Below are positions 17,216-26,930 of a stretch of DNA of 64,000 nt, one piece after another. A program made the position numbers and the translations under genes. The stretch is from positions 1,140,575-1,204,574 of the forward strand of contig NZ_JWJG01000028.1 of the NCBI RefSeq assembly GCF_000818395.1, read 5' to 3'. The first letter of the stretch is position 1; the number at the start of each line of letters is the position of its first letter. This DNA is from Noviherbaspirillum autotrophicum (GTDB lineage: Bacteria; Pseudomonadota; Gammaproteobacteria; Burkholderiales; Burkholderiaceae_D). The notes beneath the pieces are model-generated. The model had not been told where the DNA came from, did not search any database, and was given only the letters and a program-made list of their open reading frames with translations.

Positions 17216-18811
17216 ATGAGACGCTGGAACGGCTGGGGTGACGACGCAATCGACTTTCCGCTCAATGAAGACATGCGCGCCTTTTTGCGGGACCGGGTTG
17301 GCGCGGGCACGCCGCCGACCGATGCCACGCTGGCGCAAGCTTGCCGCGCCGTGGCGCCGAGCCGGCTGCCGCCGCAACGCGGCATCGACACGGCGCCGGA
17401 AGTGCGGCTGCGCCATGCGCTCGGGCAAAGCCTGCCGGACTGGTTGAAGTTGCGATACGGAAAAGTCGATCGCGTGCCCGATGGCGTCGCCTTTCCAGAA
17501 AGCGGCGAACAAGTGCGCGAGCTGCTCGCCTACGCCAAGCAGGCCAGCGCGCTCGTCATTCCCTACGGCGGCGGCACCAGCGTCGTCGGCCACCTGTCGG
17601 TGCCGGACGCCGCCCAGCCGGTACTGACCATCAGCCTGGCGCGGCTGTCGCGCCTGCTGGACCTTGACCGACAGGCACAGCTGGCGACTTTCGGCGCCGG
17701 CGTGGCCGGTCCCGACCTGGAAGCGCAGTTGCGTGCCCACGGCTACACGCTCGGCCACTTTCCGCAATCCTTCGAATACTCGACGCTCGGCGGCTGGGTC
17801 GTCACCCGCTCGTCGGGCCAGCAGTCGCTGCGCTATGGCCGCATCGAGCAGTTGTTTGCCGGCGGAAAAGTCGAAACGCCGAGCGGCACGCTGGCGATCC
17901 CGAGCTTTCCCGCCTCGGCGGCCGGCACCGACCTGCGCGAAGTCGTGCTCGGCTCGGAAGGCCGCATCGGCATCCTCACCGAAGCGACCGTGCGCATCAC
18001 GTCGCTGCCGCAGCGCGAAGCGTTCCACGCCGTGTTTTTCCCGACCTGGGCCGCAGCCGAAGATGCGGTGCGCTCCATCGCGCAAGCCAGGCTGCCGCTG
18101 TCGATGCTGCGCCTGTCCAATTCGATCGAGACGCTGACCATGCTCACCATGGCAGGCAAGAGCCGGTTGCTCAGCCTGATGCAAGCCTATCTGGGCTGGC
18201 GCGGCTGCCGCGGCCAGAAGTGCATGCTGCTCGTCGGCGCTTCCGGCGACGCCGCCGGCGTGGCGTCCGCCATTGGCCAGGCGCTGGAGGTGGCGCGCCG
18301 CTTTCACGGTGTGCATGTGGGCGAGGCGATCGGGAAAAAATGGAAGCACAACCGCTTTCGCAACGTCTATCTGCGCAACGCCTTGTGGCAACACGGCTAT
18401 GCGGTCGACACGGTGGAGACTGCCGTCGACTGGCCGCGCGTGGGCGCGATGATGCACGCGGTCGAACAGGCCGCGCGCGATGCGTTTGCCGCTTGCGGCG
18501 AACGGGCGCACATCTACACCCACCTGTCGCATATGTATGCGCAGGGCGCGAGCGTCTACAGCACTTTCGCCTACCGCCTGGCCGGCAGCTACGAGGCCGA
18601 CCTGGCGCGCTGGCAGGCGTTGAAAGGTGCGGTGTGCGACGCCATTGTCGCCACCGGCGGCACCATCAGCCACCAGCACGGCGTGGGCATCGACCACGCG
18701 CCGTATCTGGCGGCGGAAAAGGGAACGCTGGGCCTGGGCGCGATGCGCGAACTGTGCCGCCACTTCGACCCGAGCGGCATGATGAATCCCGGCAAACTGC
18801 TGGCCGCCTAA
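17216..18811 (+). CDS. Alkylglycerone-phosphate-synthase-like FAD-binding oxidoreductase
   Basis: A 531-residue flavoprotein of the vanillyl-alcohol-oxidase/PCMH superfamily. The FAD-binding loop PYGGGTSVVGH is near residues 116-126. The C-terminal half contains LSHMYAQGASVYSTF and TGGTISHQHGVGIDHAPY, close to the signatures of alkyldihydroxyacetonephosphate synthase (AGPS), the enzyme forming the ether bond in ether lipids from acyl-DHAP. Related bacterial proteins are often annotated only as FAD-linked oxidases. It opens a run with a GlpD-like dehydrogenase, an FGGY kinase and PhoD, with 10 bases to the next gene. A role in glycerolipid or alkylglycerol metabolism is inferred, not shown. 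Confidence 0.85.
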   Translation: MRRWNGWGDDAIDFPLNEDMRAFLRDRVGAGTPPTDATLAQACRAVAPSRLPPQRGIDTAPEVRLRHALGQSLPDWLKLRYGKVDRVPDGVAFPESGEQVRELLAYAKQASALVIPYGGGTSVVGHLSVPDAAQPVLTISLARLSRLLDLDRQAQLATFGAGVAGPDLEAQLRAHGYTLGHFPQSFEYSTLGGWVVTRSSGQQSLRYGRIEQLFAGGKVETPSGTLAIPSFPASAAGTDLREVVLGSEGRIGILTEATVRITSLPQREAFHAVFFPTWAAAEDAVRSIAQARLPLSMLRLSNSIETLTMLTMAGKSRLLSLMQAYLGWRGCRGQKCMLLVGASGDAAGVASAIGQALEVARRFHGVHVGEAIGKKWKHNRFRNVYLRNALWQHGYAVDTVETAVDWPRVGAMMHAVEQAARDAFAACGERAHIYTHLSHMYAQGASVYSTFAYRLAGSYEADLARWQALKGAVCDAIVATGGTISHQHGVGIDHAPYLAAEKGTLGLGAMRELCRHFDPSGMMNPGKLLAA

Positions 18812-18821
18812 GGAGATCGTT

Positions 18822-20426
18822 ATGTGGCAAACCAACTGGCGCGACGAGGCCTGCGACACGCTGACCGGCCGCAAATGGGACGTGGTCGTCATCGGCGGCG
18901 GCATCACCGGCGCCGGCATCCTGCTGGAAGCGGCGCGCAACGGCTTGCGCGCGGTGCTGGTGGAGCAGCGCGACTTCGCCTGGGGCACCTCGAGCCGCTC
19001 GTCCAAGCTGGTGCACGGCGGGCTGCGTTATCTGAAGGAAGGCAAGCTCTTGCTCACGCGCGACTCGGTGCATGAGCGGCAAAAGCTGCTGCAGGAAGCC
19101 GCCGGACTGGTCGAGCCGCAGAGCTTCGCATTCGCCGACTACCGCGGCAGGAAGCCGGGGCGCCGCATGTTCGAGCTGGGGCTGGCGCTGTACGACCGGA
19201 TGGCCGGCCAGCGCGCGCGTCATTACTTCCCGCCCGACGAATTCACCCTGCTCGCGCCGCACATCGCCACCGCAGGTCTCGACGGCGGCCTGTGCTACAT
19301 GGATGCCAAGACCGACGACGCGCGCCTGGTGCTGCGCGTGCTGCAGGAAGCGCTCGCCTGCGGCGGCACTGCGCTCAACTACATGGCGGCGCGCCGGCTG
19401 GTGCGGCGCAACGGCCAGGTGTGCGGCGTCGAGCTGGAGGATACGGTCAGCGGCGCGCGGCACGCCGTCGAGGCGAAAGTCGTCATCAGCGCCACCGGCG
19501 CCTGGGCCGATGCGATGCGCGGGGCGAAGAACAACGGCCACAAGCTGCGCCCGCTGCGCGGCAGCCACCTGGTGCTGCCCGCATGGCGCCTGCCGGTGGC
19601 GCAGGCGGTGAGCCTGATGCATCCGCAGGACGGGCGCCCGGTGTTCGCGTTTCCATGGGAAGGCGTCACCCTGGTCGGCACCACCGATGTCGACCACCGC
19701 GCCGACATGCGCTTGGAAGCCGCGATCACGCCTGGCGAAGTGGCTTACCTGCTGGCGGCGCTCGACTTCCAGTTCCCGCAACTGGGCATCACGCGCGACG
19801 ACATCGTCGCCACTTACGCCGGCGTGCGCCCGGTGATCGACAGCGGCAAGGCCGATCCGTCCAAGGAAGGGCGGGATCACGCGGTATGGCTGGAGGATGG
19901 ACTGCTCACCGTCACCGGCGGCAAATTGACCACCTTCCGCCTGATCGCGCAGGACGCGCTCAAGCACGCCGCGCCGATGCTGGGCGGCTGGCAGCTCGAC
20001 CGGCGGCCGCAACCGATCTTCCGGCCCGTGCCGGCGCTGGCGTGGCATCCACAGCTGGGCGCGTTCCAGCGCCGACGCCTGGCCGGGCGCTACGGCTGCT
20101 ATGCCGCCATGCTGGTGGCCGACGCGCGCGAGGGCGAGCTGGAGACGATCGCCGGCACCGACACCCTGTATGCCGAGCTGCGCTGGGCCGCGCGCATGGA
20201 AGCGGTGCTGCACCTGGAAGACTTGCTGCTGCGGCGCACCCGCCTCGGGCTGCAGTTGCGCGACGGCGGCATCGAATTGCTGTCGAAGATACGCGCCATC
20301 TGCCAGCCGGAACTGAAGTGGGACGACGCGCGCTGGGCCAGCGAGCAAGCCGCCTATCTGGCGTTGTGGCGGCAGCATTACAGCGTGCCATGCGAGAGTG
20401 CGCCGGCGGCGCAGAAAGCCGCCTGA
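18822..20426 (+). CDS. glpD: FAD-dependent glycerol-3-phosphate dehydrogenase (GlpD-like)
   Basis: The 534-residue product has the N-terminal dinucleotide motif [19 protein letters not shown], the GlpD substrate-site region [17 protein letters not shown], and the later blocks [13 protein letters not shown] and [16 protein letters not shown], all typical of aerobic membrane-associated glycerol-3-phosphate dehydrogenases that convert G3P to DHAP and feed electrons to quinone. AAGGAG precedes the ATG. It lies between the AGPS-like gene and a non-canonical FGGY kinase, so it may be a paralogue devoted to this pathway and not the housekeeping GlpD. Confidence 0.9.
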   Translation: MWQTNWRDEACDTLTGRKWDVVVIGGGITGAGILLEAARNGLRAVLVEQRDFAWGTSSRSSKLVHGGLRYLKEGKLLLTRDSVHERQKLLQEAAGLVEPQSFAFADYRGRKPGRRMFELGLALYDRMAGQRARHYFPPDEFTLLAPHIATAGLDGGLCYMDAKTDDARLVLRVLQEALACGGTALNYMAARRLVRRNGQVCGVELEDTVSGARHAVEAKVVISATGAWADAMRGAKNNGHKLRPLRGSHLVLPAWRLPVAQAVSLMHPQDGRPVFAFPWEGVTLVGTTDVDHRADMRLEAAITPGEVAYLLAALDFQFPQLGITRDDIVATYAGVRPVIDSGKADPSKEGRDHAVWLEDGLLTVTGGKLTTFRLIAQDALKHAAPMLGGWQLDRRPQPIFRPVPALAWHPQLGAFQRRRLAGRYGCYAAMLVADAREGELETIAGTDTLYAELRWAARMEAVLHLEDLLLRRTRLGLQLRDGGIELLSKIRAICQPELKWDDARWASEQAAYLALWRQHYSVPCESAPAAQKAA

Positions 20427-20445
20427 CGGGCGGCCAGGAGGAGAC

Positions 20446-22008
20446 ATGTCCAAAGAATACATACTGGCGATCGACAACGGCACGCAAAGCGTGCGCGCGC
20501 TGCTGTTCGACCTGCACGGCCACATCGTCGCCAAGTCGCAGGTGCAGCTGGAAGCCTACTTTTCCGACCAGCCCGGCTGGGCCGAGCATGATGCCGAAGG
20601 CTACTGGCAGGCGCTGTGCACCGCCTGCCAGCGGCTGTGGGCGCAAAGCGACATTCCGAAAAGCGCGATCGCGGGCGTGGCCGTCACCACCCAGCGCGGC
20701 ACCGTCATCAATCTCGACCGCGAAGGCCGCCCGCTGCGCCCGGCCATCGTCTGGCTCGACCAGCGCCGCACCGAGCAGGTGCCGCCCATCAATGCGCTGT
20801 GGCGCGCCGCGTTCAAGCTGGCGCGCGTGAGCGACACGATCAAATTCTTCAGCGGCGAAGCCGAAGCCAACTGGATCAAGGCGCACCAGCCCGAGATCTG
20901 GGCCAAGACCGACAAGTACCTGCTGCTGTCGGGTTATCTGAACTACCGCCTGTGCGGCGACTTCATCGATTCCATCGGCTCGCAGGTCGGCTACATCCCA
21001 TTCGACTATAAGGGCTTGAAATGGGCCGGCAGCTTCGACTGGAAATGGCAGGGGCTGCCGGTCGAGCGCCACATGCTGCCGGAACTGGCCGCACCCGGCA
21101 GCATCATCGGCGAGATCACGCCGGACGCCGCCGCCGCCACCGGCATTCCCGCCGGTACGCCGCTGGTGGCAGCCGCCGCCGACAAGGCGTGCGAAGTGAT
21201 CGGCGCCGGCTGCATCGCGCCGCACGTGGGCTGCCTGTCCTACGGCACCACGGCCACCATCAACACCACCAGCAAGAAATACGTCGAAGTCACGCCGTTC
21301 ATCCCGCCGTATCCGGCCGCCGTGCCCGGCGCCTACAGCACCGAAGTGCAGATCTTCCGCGGCTACTGGATGGTGAACTGGTTCAAGGAACAGTTCGGCC
21401 ACCTGGAAAAGAGCGTCGCCTCGCAGCAGGGCGTGGCGCCCGAGGAATTGTTCGACGAACTGGTGAACTCGGTGCCGCCCGGCTCGATGGGCTTGATGCT
21501 GCAGCCGTACTGGACGCCCGGCATCAAGGTGCCGGGGCCGGAGGCGAAAGGCGCGGTCATCGGCTTCGGCGACGTGCACACGCGCGCCCACTTCTACCGC
21601 GCGATCCTTGAGGGGCTGGCGTATGCGCTACGCGAGGGCAAGGAGCGTATCGAACAGCGCAGCGGCGTTTCCATCACCGAGCTGCGCGTGTCCGGCGGCG
21701 GCTCGCAAAGCGACGCGGCGATGCAGCTGACGGCGGATATCTTCGGCCTGCCCACCGCGCGCCCGCACGTCTATGAAACCTCGGGTCTGGGTGCGGCGAT
21801 CGACGCCGCCGTTGGCCTCAAGCTGCACGCCGATTTCGGTAGCGCCATCAAGGCCATGACGCGCGTGGGCCGCGTATTCGAGCCGCAGCCGCATCACCGG
21901 AAGATCTACGACGACCTCTATCGCCGCGTGTACCGGCAGATGTATGCGCGCCTGCAGCCGCTGTACAAGGAAATCCAGAAGATCACCGGATACCCGCGCA
22001 TGCACTGA
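20446..22008 (+). CDS. FGGY family carbohydrate kinase
   Basis: A 520-residue kinase. The N-terminal phosphate loop is [16 protein letters not shown] and the C-terminal domain has [20 protein letters not shown] and [13 protein letters not shown], typical of the FGGY superfamily (glycerol, xylulose, erythritol kinases). CCAGGAGGAG precedes the ATG at 20446; an upstream in-frame ATG (20398) lies inside the glpD gene. It is not the standard GlpK (which starts with an LDQGTTSSR motif), so the substrate may be a modified glycerol or another polyol. Given the neighbours, its product is likely oxidised by the GlpD-like enzyme. Confidence 0.88.
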   Translation: MSKEYILAIDNGTQSVRALLFDLHGHIVAKSQVQLEAYFSDQPGWAEHDAEGYWQALCTACQRLWAQSDIPKSAIAGVAVTTQRGTVINLDREGRPLRPAIVWLDQRRTEQVPPINALWRAAFKLARVSDTIKFFSGEAEANWIKAHQPEIWAKTDKYLLLSGYLNYRLCGDFIDSIGSQVGYIPFDYKGLKWAGSFDWKWQGLPVERHMLPELAAPGSIIGEITPDAAAATGIPAGTPLVAAAADKACEVIGAGCIAPHVGCLSYGTTATINTTSKKYVEVTPFIPPYPAAVPGAYSTEVQIFRGYWMVNWFKEQFGHLEKSVASQQGVAPEELFDELVNSVPPGSMGLMLQPYWTPGIKVPGPEAKGAVIGFGDVHTRAHFYRAILEGLAYALREGKERIEQRSGVSITELRVSGGGSQSDAAMQLTADIFGLPTARPHVYETSGLGAAIDAAVGLKLHADFGSAIKAMTRVGRVFEPQPHHRKIYDDLYRRVYRQMYARLQPLYKEIQKITGYPRMH

Positions 22009-22049
22009 TCCCGATTCAACGCCCACCACAACAAAAGGAGAGAGACAAC

Positions 22050-23855
22050 ATGGATAGAAGACGTTTTCTGAAAGGCGCGGCCTATTTCACGGTCGCTTCC
22101 GCCGCCGGCAGCATGCTGTCGGCCTGCGGCGGCATCCTTGCGAATCTGCCGAAGGGGACATTCGATTTTCCGCTCGGCGTGGCCAGCGGCGACCCGAAGG
22201 AGTCCAGCATCGTGTTCTGGACGCGCTGCGTGCTGGCCAACCCCGCGATACTGAAGGACACCGGCTACACCGCCGACAAGCTCGACCTGGTGCTGCAGGT
22301 GGCGACCAACGCCGGCTTCGAAAAGCTGGTCGCGTCGGTCAACCTGAGCACCGCCAGCGTCTACGACTACACGGTGCGCGCCAAGGTCACCGACCTCAAG
22401 CCCGACACGCGCTACTTTTACCGCTTCGTGTGCGGCAAGGATGCCAGCCCCGTCGGCCAGACCCGTACGGCCCCGGCAGCGGCCGCCGACGTGCAGTCGC
22501 TGCGCTTCGCGTGGCTGACCTGCCAGGACTGGAGCGTCAACCACTGGGCGGCGATGGAGCTGCTGGCCGAGGAAGATGTCGACTTCCTGGTGCACCTGGG
22601 CGACTACATCTACGAGTCGGTCGGCGCGTCGTTCCAGGCTGGCACTGCCGAGCCCGCGCACGCGCAAATCACGCTGCCCGACGGCCAGGCCTTGCGCTCC
22701 GGCGTCTGCGCCGCCAGTCTCGCCGACTACCGCACGCTGTACCGCACCTACCGCAGCGACAAGCGGCTGCAGGAGCTGCACCGCAAGTTCCCGATGATCG
22801 CGATCTGGGACGATCACGAGTTTTCCGACGACTGTTGGCGCGACCATCAGACCTATTCCAACGAAAACAAGCAGCAGACCGCGCGCCGCCGGGCCGCCAG
22901 CCAGGCCTGGGCCGAATACATGCCGATCGACTGGGGCGACGTGTCGTTCGACCTGGCCAACGAGGCATACGACAATATCCGCATCTACCGCGACTTTAAG
23001 TTCGGCAAGCTGATGCACCTAGTGATGACCGACGAACGCCTGTACCGCGACGACCATATCGTCAGCGAGGCGCTGTATGCGTCGATGGTCGGCCACGACC
23101 CAGTCAACGGCAACGATTCGATCGGCAGCCGCTATTTCGTGCCGCAGCCGCTCTTGGCGCAGGCCGAGGCGCAGGAAACGGCCGCGATGCAGCGCGCGCC
23201 GGCCATGCTCGGCCCGACGCAGACGCAGTGGTGGAAGGACACGCTGAAGAATTCGGGCGCGGCCTGGAAGGTGTGGGGCAACGAAGTCACGCTCAACCGC
23301 ATGTGGCTCGACCTGCGCAATCTGGCGCCGGCGCCGTACAACCAGCTCTACATCGTCAACGCCGACGCCTGGGACGGCTATCCGTCGCACCGCGCGGAAC
23401 TGATGTCGTACCTGAAAACGGAAAACATCAACAACGTGGTGGCGATCACCGGCGACCTGCATGCATTCCAGTGCGGCGTGATCCGCGACAATCCCGATCC
23501 GGCGCTCGGCACGCCGGTCGCGGTCGACTTCGTTGCCGCCGGCATCAGCAGTTCGTCGTTCTACCAGTACCTCAAGGATGGCGCGGGCAATACGCCCCTG
23601 GCGCCGCTGGTGGCCACGCCGGAAACCTTCGATCAGGTCATGCGCGCCAATAATCCGGACTTTGCGTACACCGACCACAATGCGCAAGGCTATGCCATCG
23701 CCACGGTCACCCCCGGCGCGTTCACCGTCCTGTTCAACAAGGTCAAGCCCTTGAACAGCGACGGCACCAAGCCGGCCGAGCCGCTGGCCAAACGCACGCG
23801 CATCACCGTGCAGGCGGGTACAACCAGCCCGCTGGTGGAAGACAACGTGGCGTGA
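22050..23855 (+). CDS. phoD: PhoD-family alkaline phosphatase/phosphodiesterase
   Basis: A 601-residue metallophosphatase. The N-terminus has a twin-arginine motif (DRRRFLKGAAYF) followed by a hydrophobic stretch ending LSACGG, so export through Tat with possible lipid attachment at Cys is likely. PhoD catalytic segments are present: FLVHLGDYIYES and IAIWDDHEFSDD, then VVAITGDLHAF. PhoD enzymes release phosphate from phosphomono- and diesters including teichoic-acid or phospholipid-type substrates. It lies 41 bases after the FGGY kinase with a GGAGAG ribosome-binding site, so it may supply glycerol phosphates or polyols to that operon. Confidence 0.9.
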   Translation: MDRRRFLKGAAYFTVASAAGSMLSACGGILANLPKGTFDFPLGVASGDPKESSIVFWTRCVLANPAILKDTGYTADKLDLVLQVATNAGFEKLVASVNLSTASVYDYTVRAKVTDLKPDTRYFYRFVCGKDASPVGQTRTAPAAAADVQSLRFAWLTCQDWSVNHWAAMELLAEEDVDFLVHLGDYIYESVGASFQAGTAEPAHAQITLPDGQALRSGVCAASLADYRTLYRTYRSDKRLQELHRKFPMIAIWDDHEFSDDCWRDHQTYSNENKQQTARRRAASQAWAEYMPIDWGDVSFDLANEAYDNIRIYRDFKFGKLMHLVMTDERLYRDDHIVSEALYASMVGHDPVNGNDSIGSRYFVPQPLLAQAEAQETAAMQRAPAMLGPTQTQWWKDTLKNSGAAWKVWGNEVTLNRMWLDLRNLAPAPYNQLYIVNADAWDGYPSHRAELMSYLKTENINNVVAITGDLHAFQCGVIRDNPDPALGTPVAVDFVAAGISSSSFYQYLKDGAGNTPLAPLVATPETFDQVMRANNPDFAYTDHNAQGYAIATVTPGAFTVLFNKVKPLNSDGTKPAEPLAKRTRITVQAGTTSPLVEDNVA

Positions 23856-23858
23856 GTC

Positions 23859-23915
23859 CTTGCCCGGCTGCCGCCATCTCCGGCATCCCGGCCGGAATGG
23901 CGGAGATGGCGCAAG
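23859..23915. terminator. Long hairpin between convergent genes
   Basis: GCCATCTCCG (23873-23882) pairs perfectly with CGGAGATGGC (23901-23910), and CTTGC (23859-23863) with GCAAG (23911-23915) outside it. It lies between phoD and the convergent ABC permease gene. No T-run is present, so it may work with Rho or as an mRNA-stabilising hairpin. Confidence 0.5.
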
Positions 23916-23917
23916 CC

Positions 23918-25036
23918 TCAATCCAGCGTCTGCCGGTACCGCTTCAGCGCGACCAGCCCGGCCGCCAGCATGAACAAGGCGATCGGCCAGACTTGCGGCG
24001 CGATTTCCGCCGCGCCGTTCCCTTTCAGCATGATGCCGCGCACGATGCGCAGGAAGTGCGTCAGCGGCAGGATTTCGCCGACGGCCTGGGCCCAGGCCGG
24101 CATGCCGCGAAACGGGAACATGAAGCCCGACAGCAGCATCGACGGCAGAAAGAAAAAGAAGGTCAGCTGCATGGCCTGCAGCTGATTTTTCGCGATGGTG
24201 GAAAAGGTGAAGCCGATCGCGAGATTGGCCGCCATGTAGACCACCAGCGCGGCCGACAGCAGCGCCAGGCTGCCGATCATCGGTACGTCGAACAGGATCC
24301 AGGCCGCCAGCAAAATCACTGCGGTCTGCACATAGCCGATCAGGATGTAGGGCGCGATCTTGCCGACCATGACTTCCAGCGGACGCACCGGCGTGACCAG
24401 CAGGTTTTCCATGGTGCCGCGCTCGCGCTCGCGCGTCATCGCCAGCGCCGTCATCATCACCATCGTCATGGTCAGGATTACCCCGATCAGGCCGGGCACG
24501 ATGTTGTAGCGCGACACGCCTTCCGGGTTGTAGCGGCGCTGTGCGCGGATGTCGAACGGTGTGTCCGACGGCGGCACCCGCCCGACCGGATTGTGCGCGA
24601 GCACCTGGCGGCTGATCGCATTGATCGTCGCCAGCGCATTGCCGGACGCGGACGGATCGGTGGCGTCGGCCGCCAGCAGCACTGCCGGATTTTCCCCGCG
24701 CAGGATCTTGCGCGAGAAATCGGGCGGGATCACCAGCAGGAATTGCACGCGCCCTTCATCGAGCAGGCGGTTGCCTTCCGCCTCGCTCGCCGGGCGCGCG
24801 GTGACGCGGAAATAGGAAGAATTTTCCAGGCTCGCTACCAGGCTGCGCGAAAACTCGCTGTGGTCCGCCGACACCACCGCCAGCGGCAGGTGCTTGGGAT
24901 CGGTATTGATCGCATAGCCGAACAGCACCAGCTGCAGGATGGGCACGGCGACCATCATCGCGAACGTCAATCGGTCGCGCCGGATCTGGCGGAATTCCTT
25001 GATCAGGATGGCGAGAAAGCGCGACCAGTTCATCAT
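23918..25036 (-). CDS. ABC-2 type multidrug transporter permease
   Basis: A 372-residue permease with an N-terminal transmembrane helix (LTFAMMVAVPILQLVLFGYA), a large periplasmic loop (about 45-170), and five C-terminal helices starting PGLIGVILTMTMVMMTALAM with the ABC-2 signature RERERGTMENLLVTPVRPLE. It matches the YhhJ/YbhS/YbhR permease group. Start at one of the two ATGs 25036/25033, overlapping the ATPase stop. It is the last gene of the TetR-HlyD-ATPase-permease operon and probably forms a tripartite efflux pump with an unlinked outer-membrane channel. Confidence 0.9.
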   Translation of the reverse strand: MMNWSRFLAILIKEFRQIRRDRLTFAMMVAVPILQLVLFGYAINTDPKHLPLAVVSADHSEFSRSLVASLENSSYFRVTARPASEAEGNRLLDEGRVQFLLVIPPDFSRKILRGENPAVLLAADATDPSASGNALATINAISRQVLAHNPVGRVPPSDTPFDIRAQRRYNPEGVSRYNIVPGLIGVILTMTMVMMTALAMTRERERGTMENLLVTPVRPLEVMVGKIAPYILIGYVQTAVILLAAWILFDVPMIGSLALLSAALVVYMAANLAIGFTFSTIAKNQLQAMQLTFFFFLPSMLLSGFMFPFRGMPAWAQAVGEILPLTHFLRIVRGIMLKGNGAAEIAPQVWPIALFMLAAGLVALKRYRQTLD

Positions 25037-25959
25037 GAATAATTGTCCTCGGACTGCTGCATCAGCGCGATGAACACGTCTTCCAGGCTGGTGGCCACCG
25101 GCGTAATCTGCAGGCCGCTGCCGCGATACGGAGCGAGCGCGGCGTCGAGCGCCTGTTGCGAGGCGCCGCTGGCGTGCAGCGTGGCGCCGAACGACGCGGC
25201 ATTGATCGCCGGATCGGCGCGCAGTGCCTGCGCTACCTGCGCCAGGTGCGGCCCGCTGATTTCGACCGTGGCCAGCCCCGCCTGCGCAATAAGTTCGTCT
25301 GCGGTGCCGTGCGCCAGCAGCTTGCCGTACGCGATATAGGCAAGCTGGTGGCAGCGCTCCGCCTCGTCCATGTAGTGCGTCGATACCAGCACCGTCAGGC
25401 CGTTTGCCGCCAGCGCATGCAGGTGGTCCCAGAATTCGCGCCGCGCCTTCGGATCGACGCCGGCGGTCGGCTCGTCCAGCAGCAGCAGCTGCGGCTCGTG
25501 CAAGAGGCACGCCGCCAGCGCCAGGCGCTGCTTCCAGCCGCCGGACAGCGCCCCGGCCAGCTGGGTGCGGCGCGCGGCCAGCCCGAGCTGCTGCAGCGTT
25601 TCGTCCACCTTGCGCCGGCGCTGCGGCACGCCGTACACGCGCGCGACGAAGTCGAGGTTTTCCTCGATCGAGAGGTCGTCGTACAGCCCGAAGCGCTGCG
25701 TCATGTAGCCGACCTCGGGCTTGATTCTGCGCGCCTCGGTGCGGATGTCGAAGCCAAGGCAGGTGCCGCGCCCGTCGTCGGGAGTGAGCAGGCCGCACAG
25801 CATGCGGATGGTGGTGGTCTTGCCGCTGCCGTTGGGGCCGAGAAAGCCGTAGATGCGGCCGCGCGCCACCTGCATGTCGACGTGGTCGACCACGGTGCGC
25901 CCGCCGTAACGCTTGGTCAGGCCGTGCACGTCGATGATGGCCGGCGCGCCGTTCATCAT
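25033..25959 (-). CDS. ABC transporter ATP-binding protein
   Basis: The 308-residue ATPase has Walker A GPNGSGKTTT, the Q-loop region YMTQRFGLYDDLSIEEN, signature ALSGGWKQRLALA (the second residue is typical LSGG) and Walker B LLLLDEPTAGVDP followed by the H-loop STHYMDEAERC. It powers the adjacent permease. ATG codons at 25959 and 25956 overlap the HlyD stop. The C-terminal part (from about 225) is a small extension (LATVEISGPHL onwards) common in drug-export ATPases. Substrate unknown. Confidence 0.92.
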   Translation of the reverse strand: MMNGAPAIIDVHGLTKRYGGRTVVDHVDMQVARGRIYGFLGPNGSGKTTTIRMLCGLLTPDDGRGTCLGFDIRTEARRIKPEVGYMTQRFGLYDDLSIEENLDFVARVYGVPQRRRKVDETLQQLGLAARRTQLAGALSGGWKQRLALAACLLHEPQLLLLDEPTAGVDPKARREFWDHLHALAANGLTVLVSTHYMDEAERCHQLAYIAYGKLLAHGTADELIAQAGLATVEISGPHLAQVAQALRADPAINAASFGATLHASGASQQALDAALAPYRGSGLQITPVATSLEDVFIALMQQSEDNYS

Positions 25960-26930
25960 TTGCTCCCGCTGGCGCCGGCCAGCCGGATTTCCACCGGCTG
26001 GCCCGGATGCAGCATCGGCGCGTATTCCGGCTTCGGGCGCGCCTCGACCATGAACACCAGCGATGCGCGGTTTTCCTTGCTGTAGATGAGCGGCGACGTG
26101 TATTCCGGCGCGCTCGACAGATAGCTGACGGTGGCCGGGATCGCCGCCTTGCAGCCGTCGCATCGCACCGTCACCTCGTGCCCGAGCTGGAGCGTGGGCA
26201 GCACCGGCTCCGGCACGAAAAAGCGCAGCTTGATGTTTTGCGGCGGCAAGAGGCTCACCACCGGGCTGGCGGCCGGCACGAATTCGCCTTCGCGATACAG
26301 GACGTCGGCCACTTCGCCCGCCACCGGGATGCGCTGCGTCTTTTGCTCCAGCCGCCATTCGGCCTGCGCGAGCTGGGCCTCGGCCGTTTTCAGTTCTTGC
26401 TGCGCCGCCTCGATCTCGTCGGGCCGAGCGCCGAGCTGCGCCACGCGCAGCTGCGCCTGCAGCTCGTTGAGACGGCCTTGGTCGCGCTCGGCTGCGGCGC
26501 GCGCTTCGTCGAGTGCCGCCGGCGACAGGAACTTGTCGGACACTAATTTACGCACGCGCGCCAGACTGCTCGACGAGAGCTGGCGCGCCGCCTGGGCCTG
26601 CGCCAGCTGCGCGCGGATCGCGGCGATCTCGTCGGGGCGCTTGCCCTTCTTCAGGTTCGCCAATTGCGCCTGCGCGCGCTGCACTTGAAACGCCGCTTGC
26701 GCGCGTGCGGCGCGCTCGCTTTCCTGTTCCAGCACATAGGCCGGCGCATTCTGCGACGCACGGTCGCCGCGCTGCACGTACAGCTTTGCCAGCGTGCCCG
26801 CAATCGGCGATGCCAGCCGCACGTAGTCTGCCTCCGCGTAGCCGGGAAAGCCATCGGCCGCCTTGTCCGCGCAGCCGGCCAGCAGCGCGACCAGCAGTCC
26901 GGCCAGCCATATCGCAGGTATCGTTTTCAT
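25956..26930 (-). CDS. HlyD-family periplasmic adaptor lipoprotein
   Basis: A 324-residue membrane-fusion protein with a lipoprotein signal peptide (lipobox LLAGC, acylated Cys near residue 20), a lipoyl/barrel-sandwich half (YVRLASPIAGTLAKLYVQRG), a long alanine/glutamine-rich coiled-coil hairpin (about 70-205) and a beta-barrel end (KLRFFVPEPVLPTLQLGHEV). It bridges the ABC-2 pump to an outer-membrane factor. Its ATG overlaps the TetR stop and its stop overlaps the ATPase start, so the four genes are translationally coupled. Confidence 0.9.
   Translation of the reverse strand: MKTIPAIWLAGLLVALLAGCADKAADGFPGYAEADYVRLASPIAGTLAKLYVQRGDRASQNAPAYVLEQESERAARAQAAFQVQRAQAQLANLKKGKRPDEIAAIRAQLAQAQAARQLSSSSLARVRKLVSDKFLSPAALDEARAAAERDQGRLNELQAQLRVAQLGARPDEIEAAQQELKTAEAQLAQAEWRLEQKTQRIPVAGEVADVLYREGEFVPAASPVVSLLPPQNIKLRFFVPEPVLPTLQLGHEVTVRCDGCKAAIPATVSYLSSAPEYTSPLIYSKENRASLVFMVEARPKPEYAPMLHPGQPVEIRLAGASGSK

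Noticed and set aside
23852-25042. Plus-strand open frame through the ABC permease gene
   Set aside because: It opposes a well-supported ABC-2 permease and has the His/Arg/Gln-rich composition of an antisense shadow.
25037-25798. N-terminal extension of the ABC permease frame
   Set aside because: The open frame runs upstream through the ATPase gene in another frame. The permease begins at the ATG pair near 25036.
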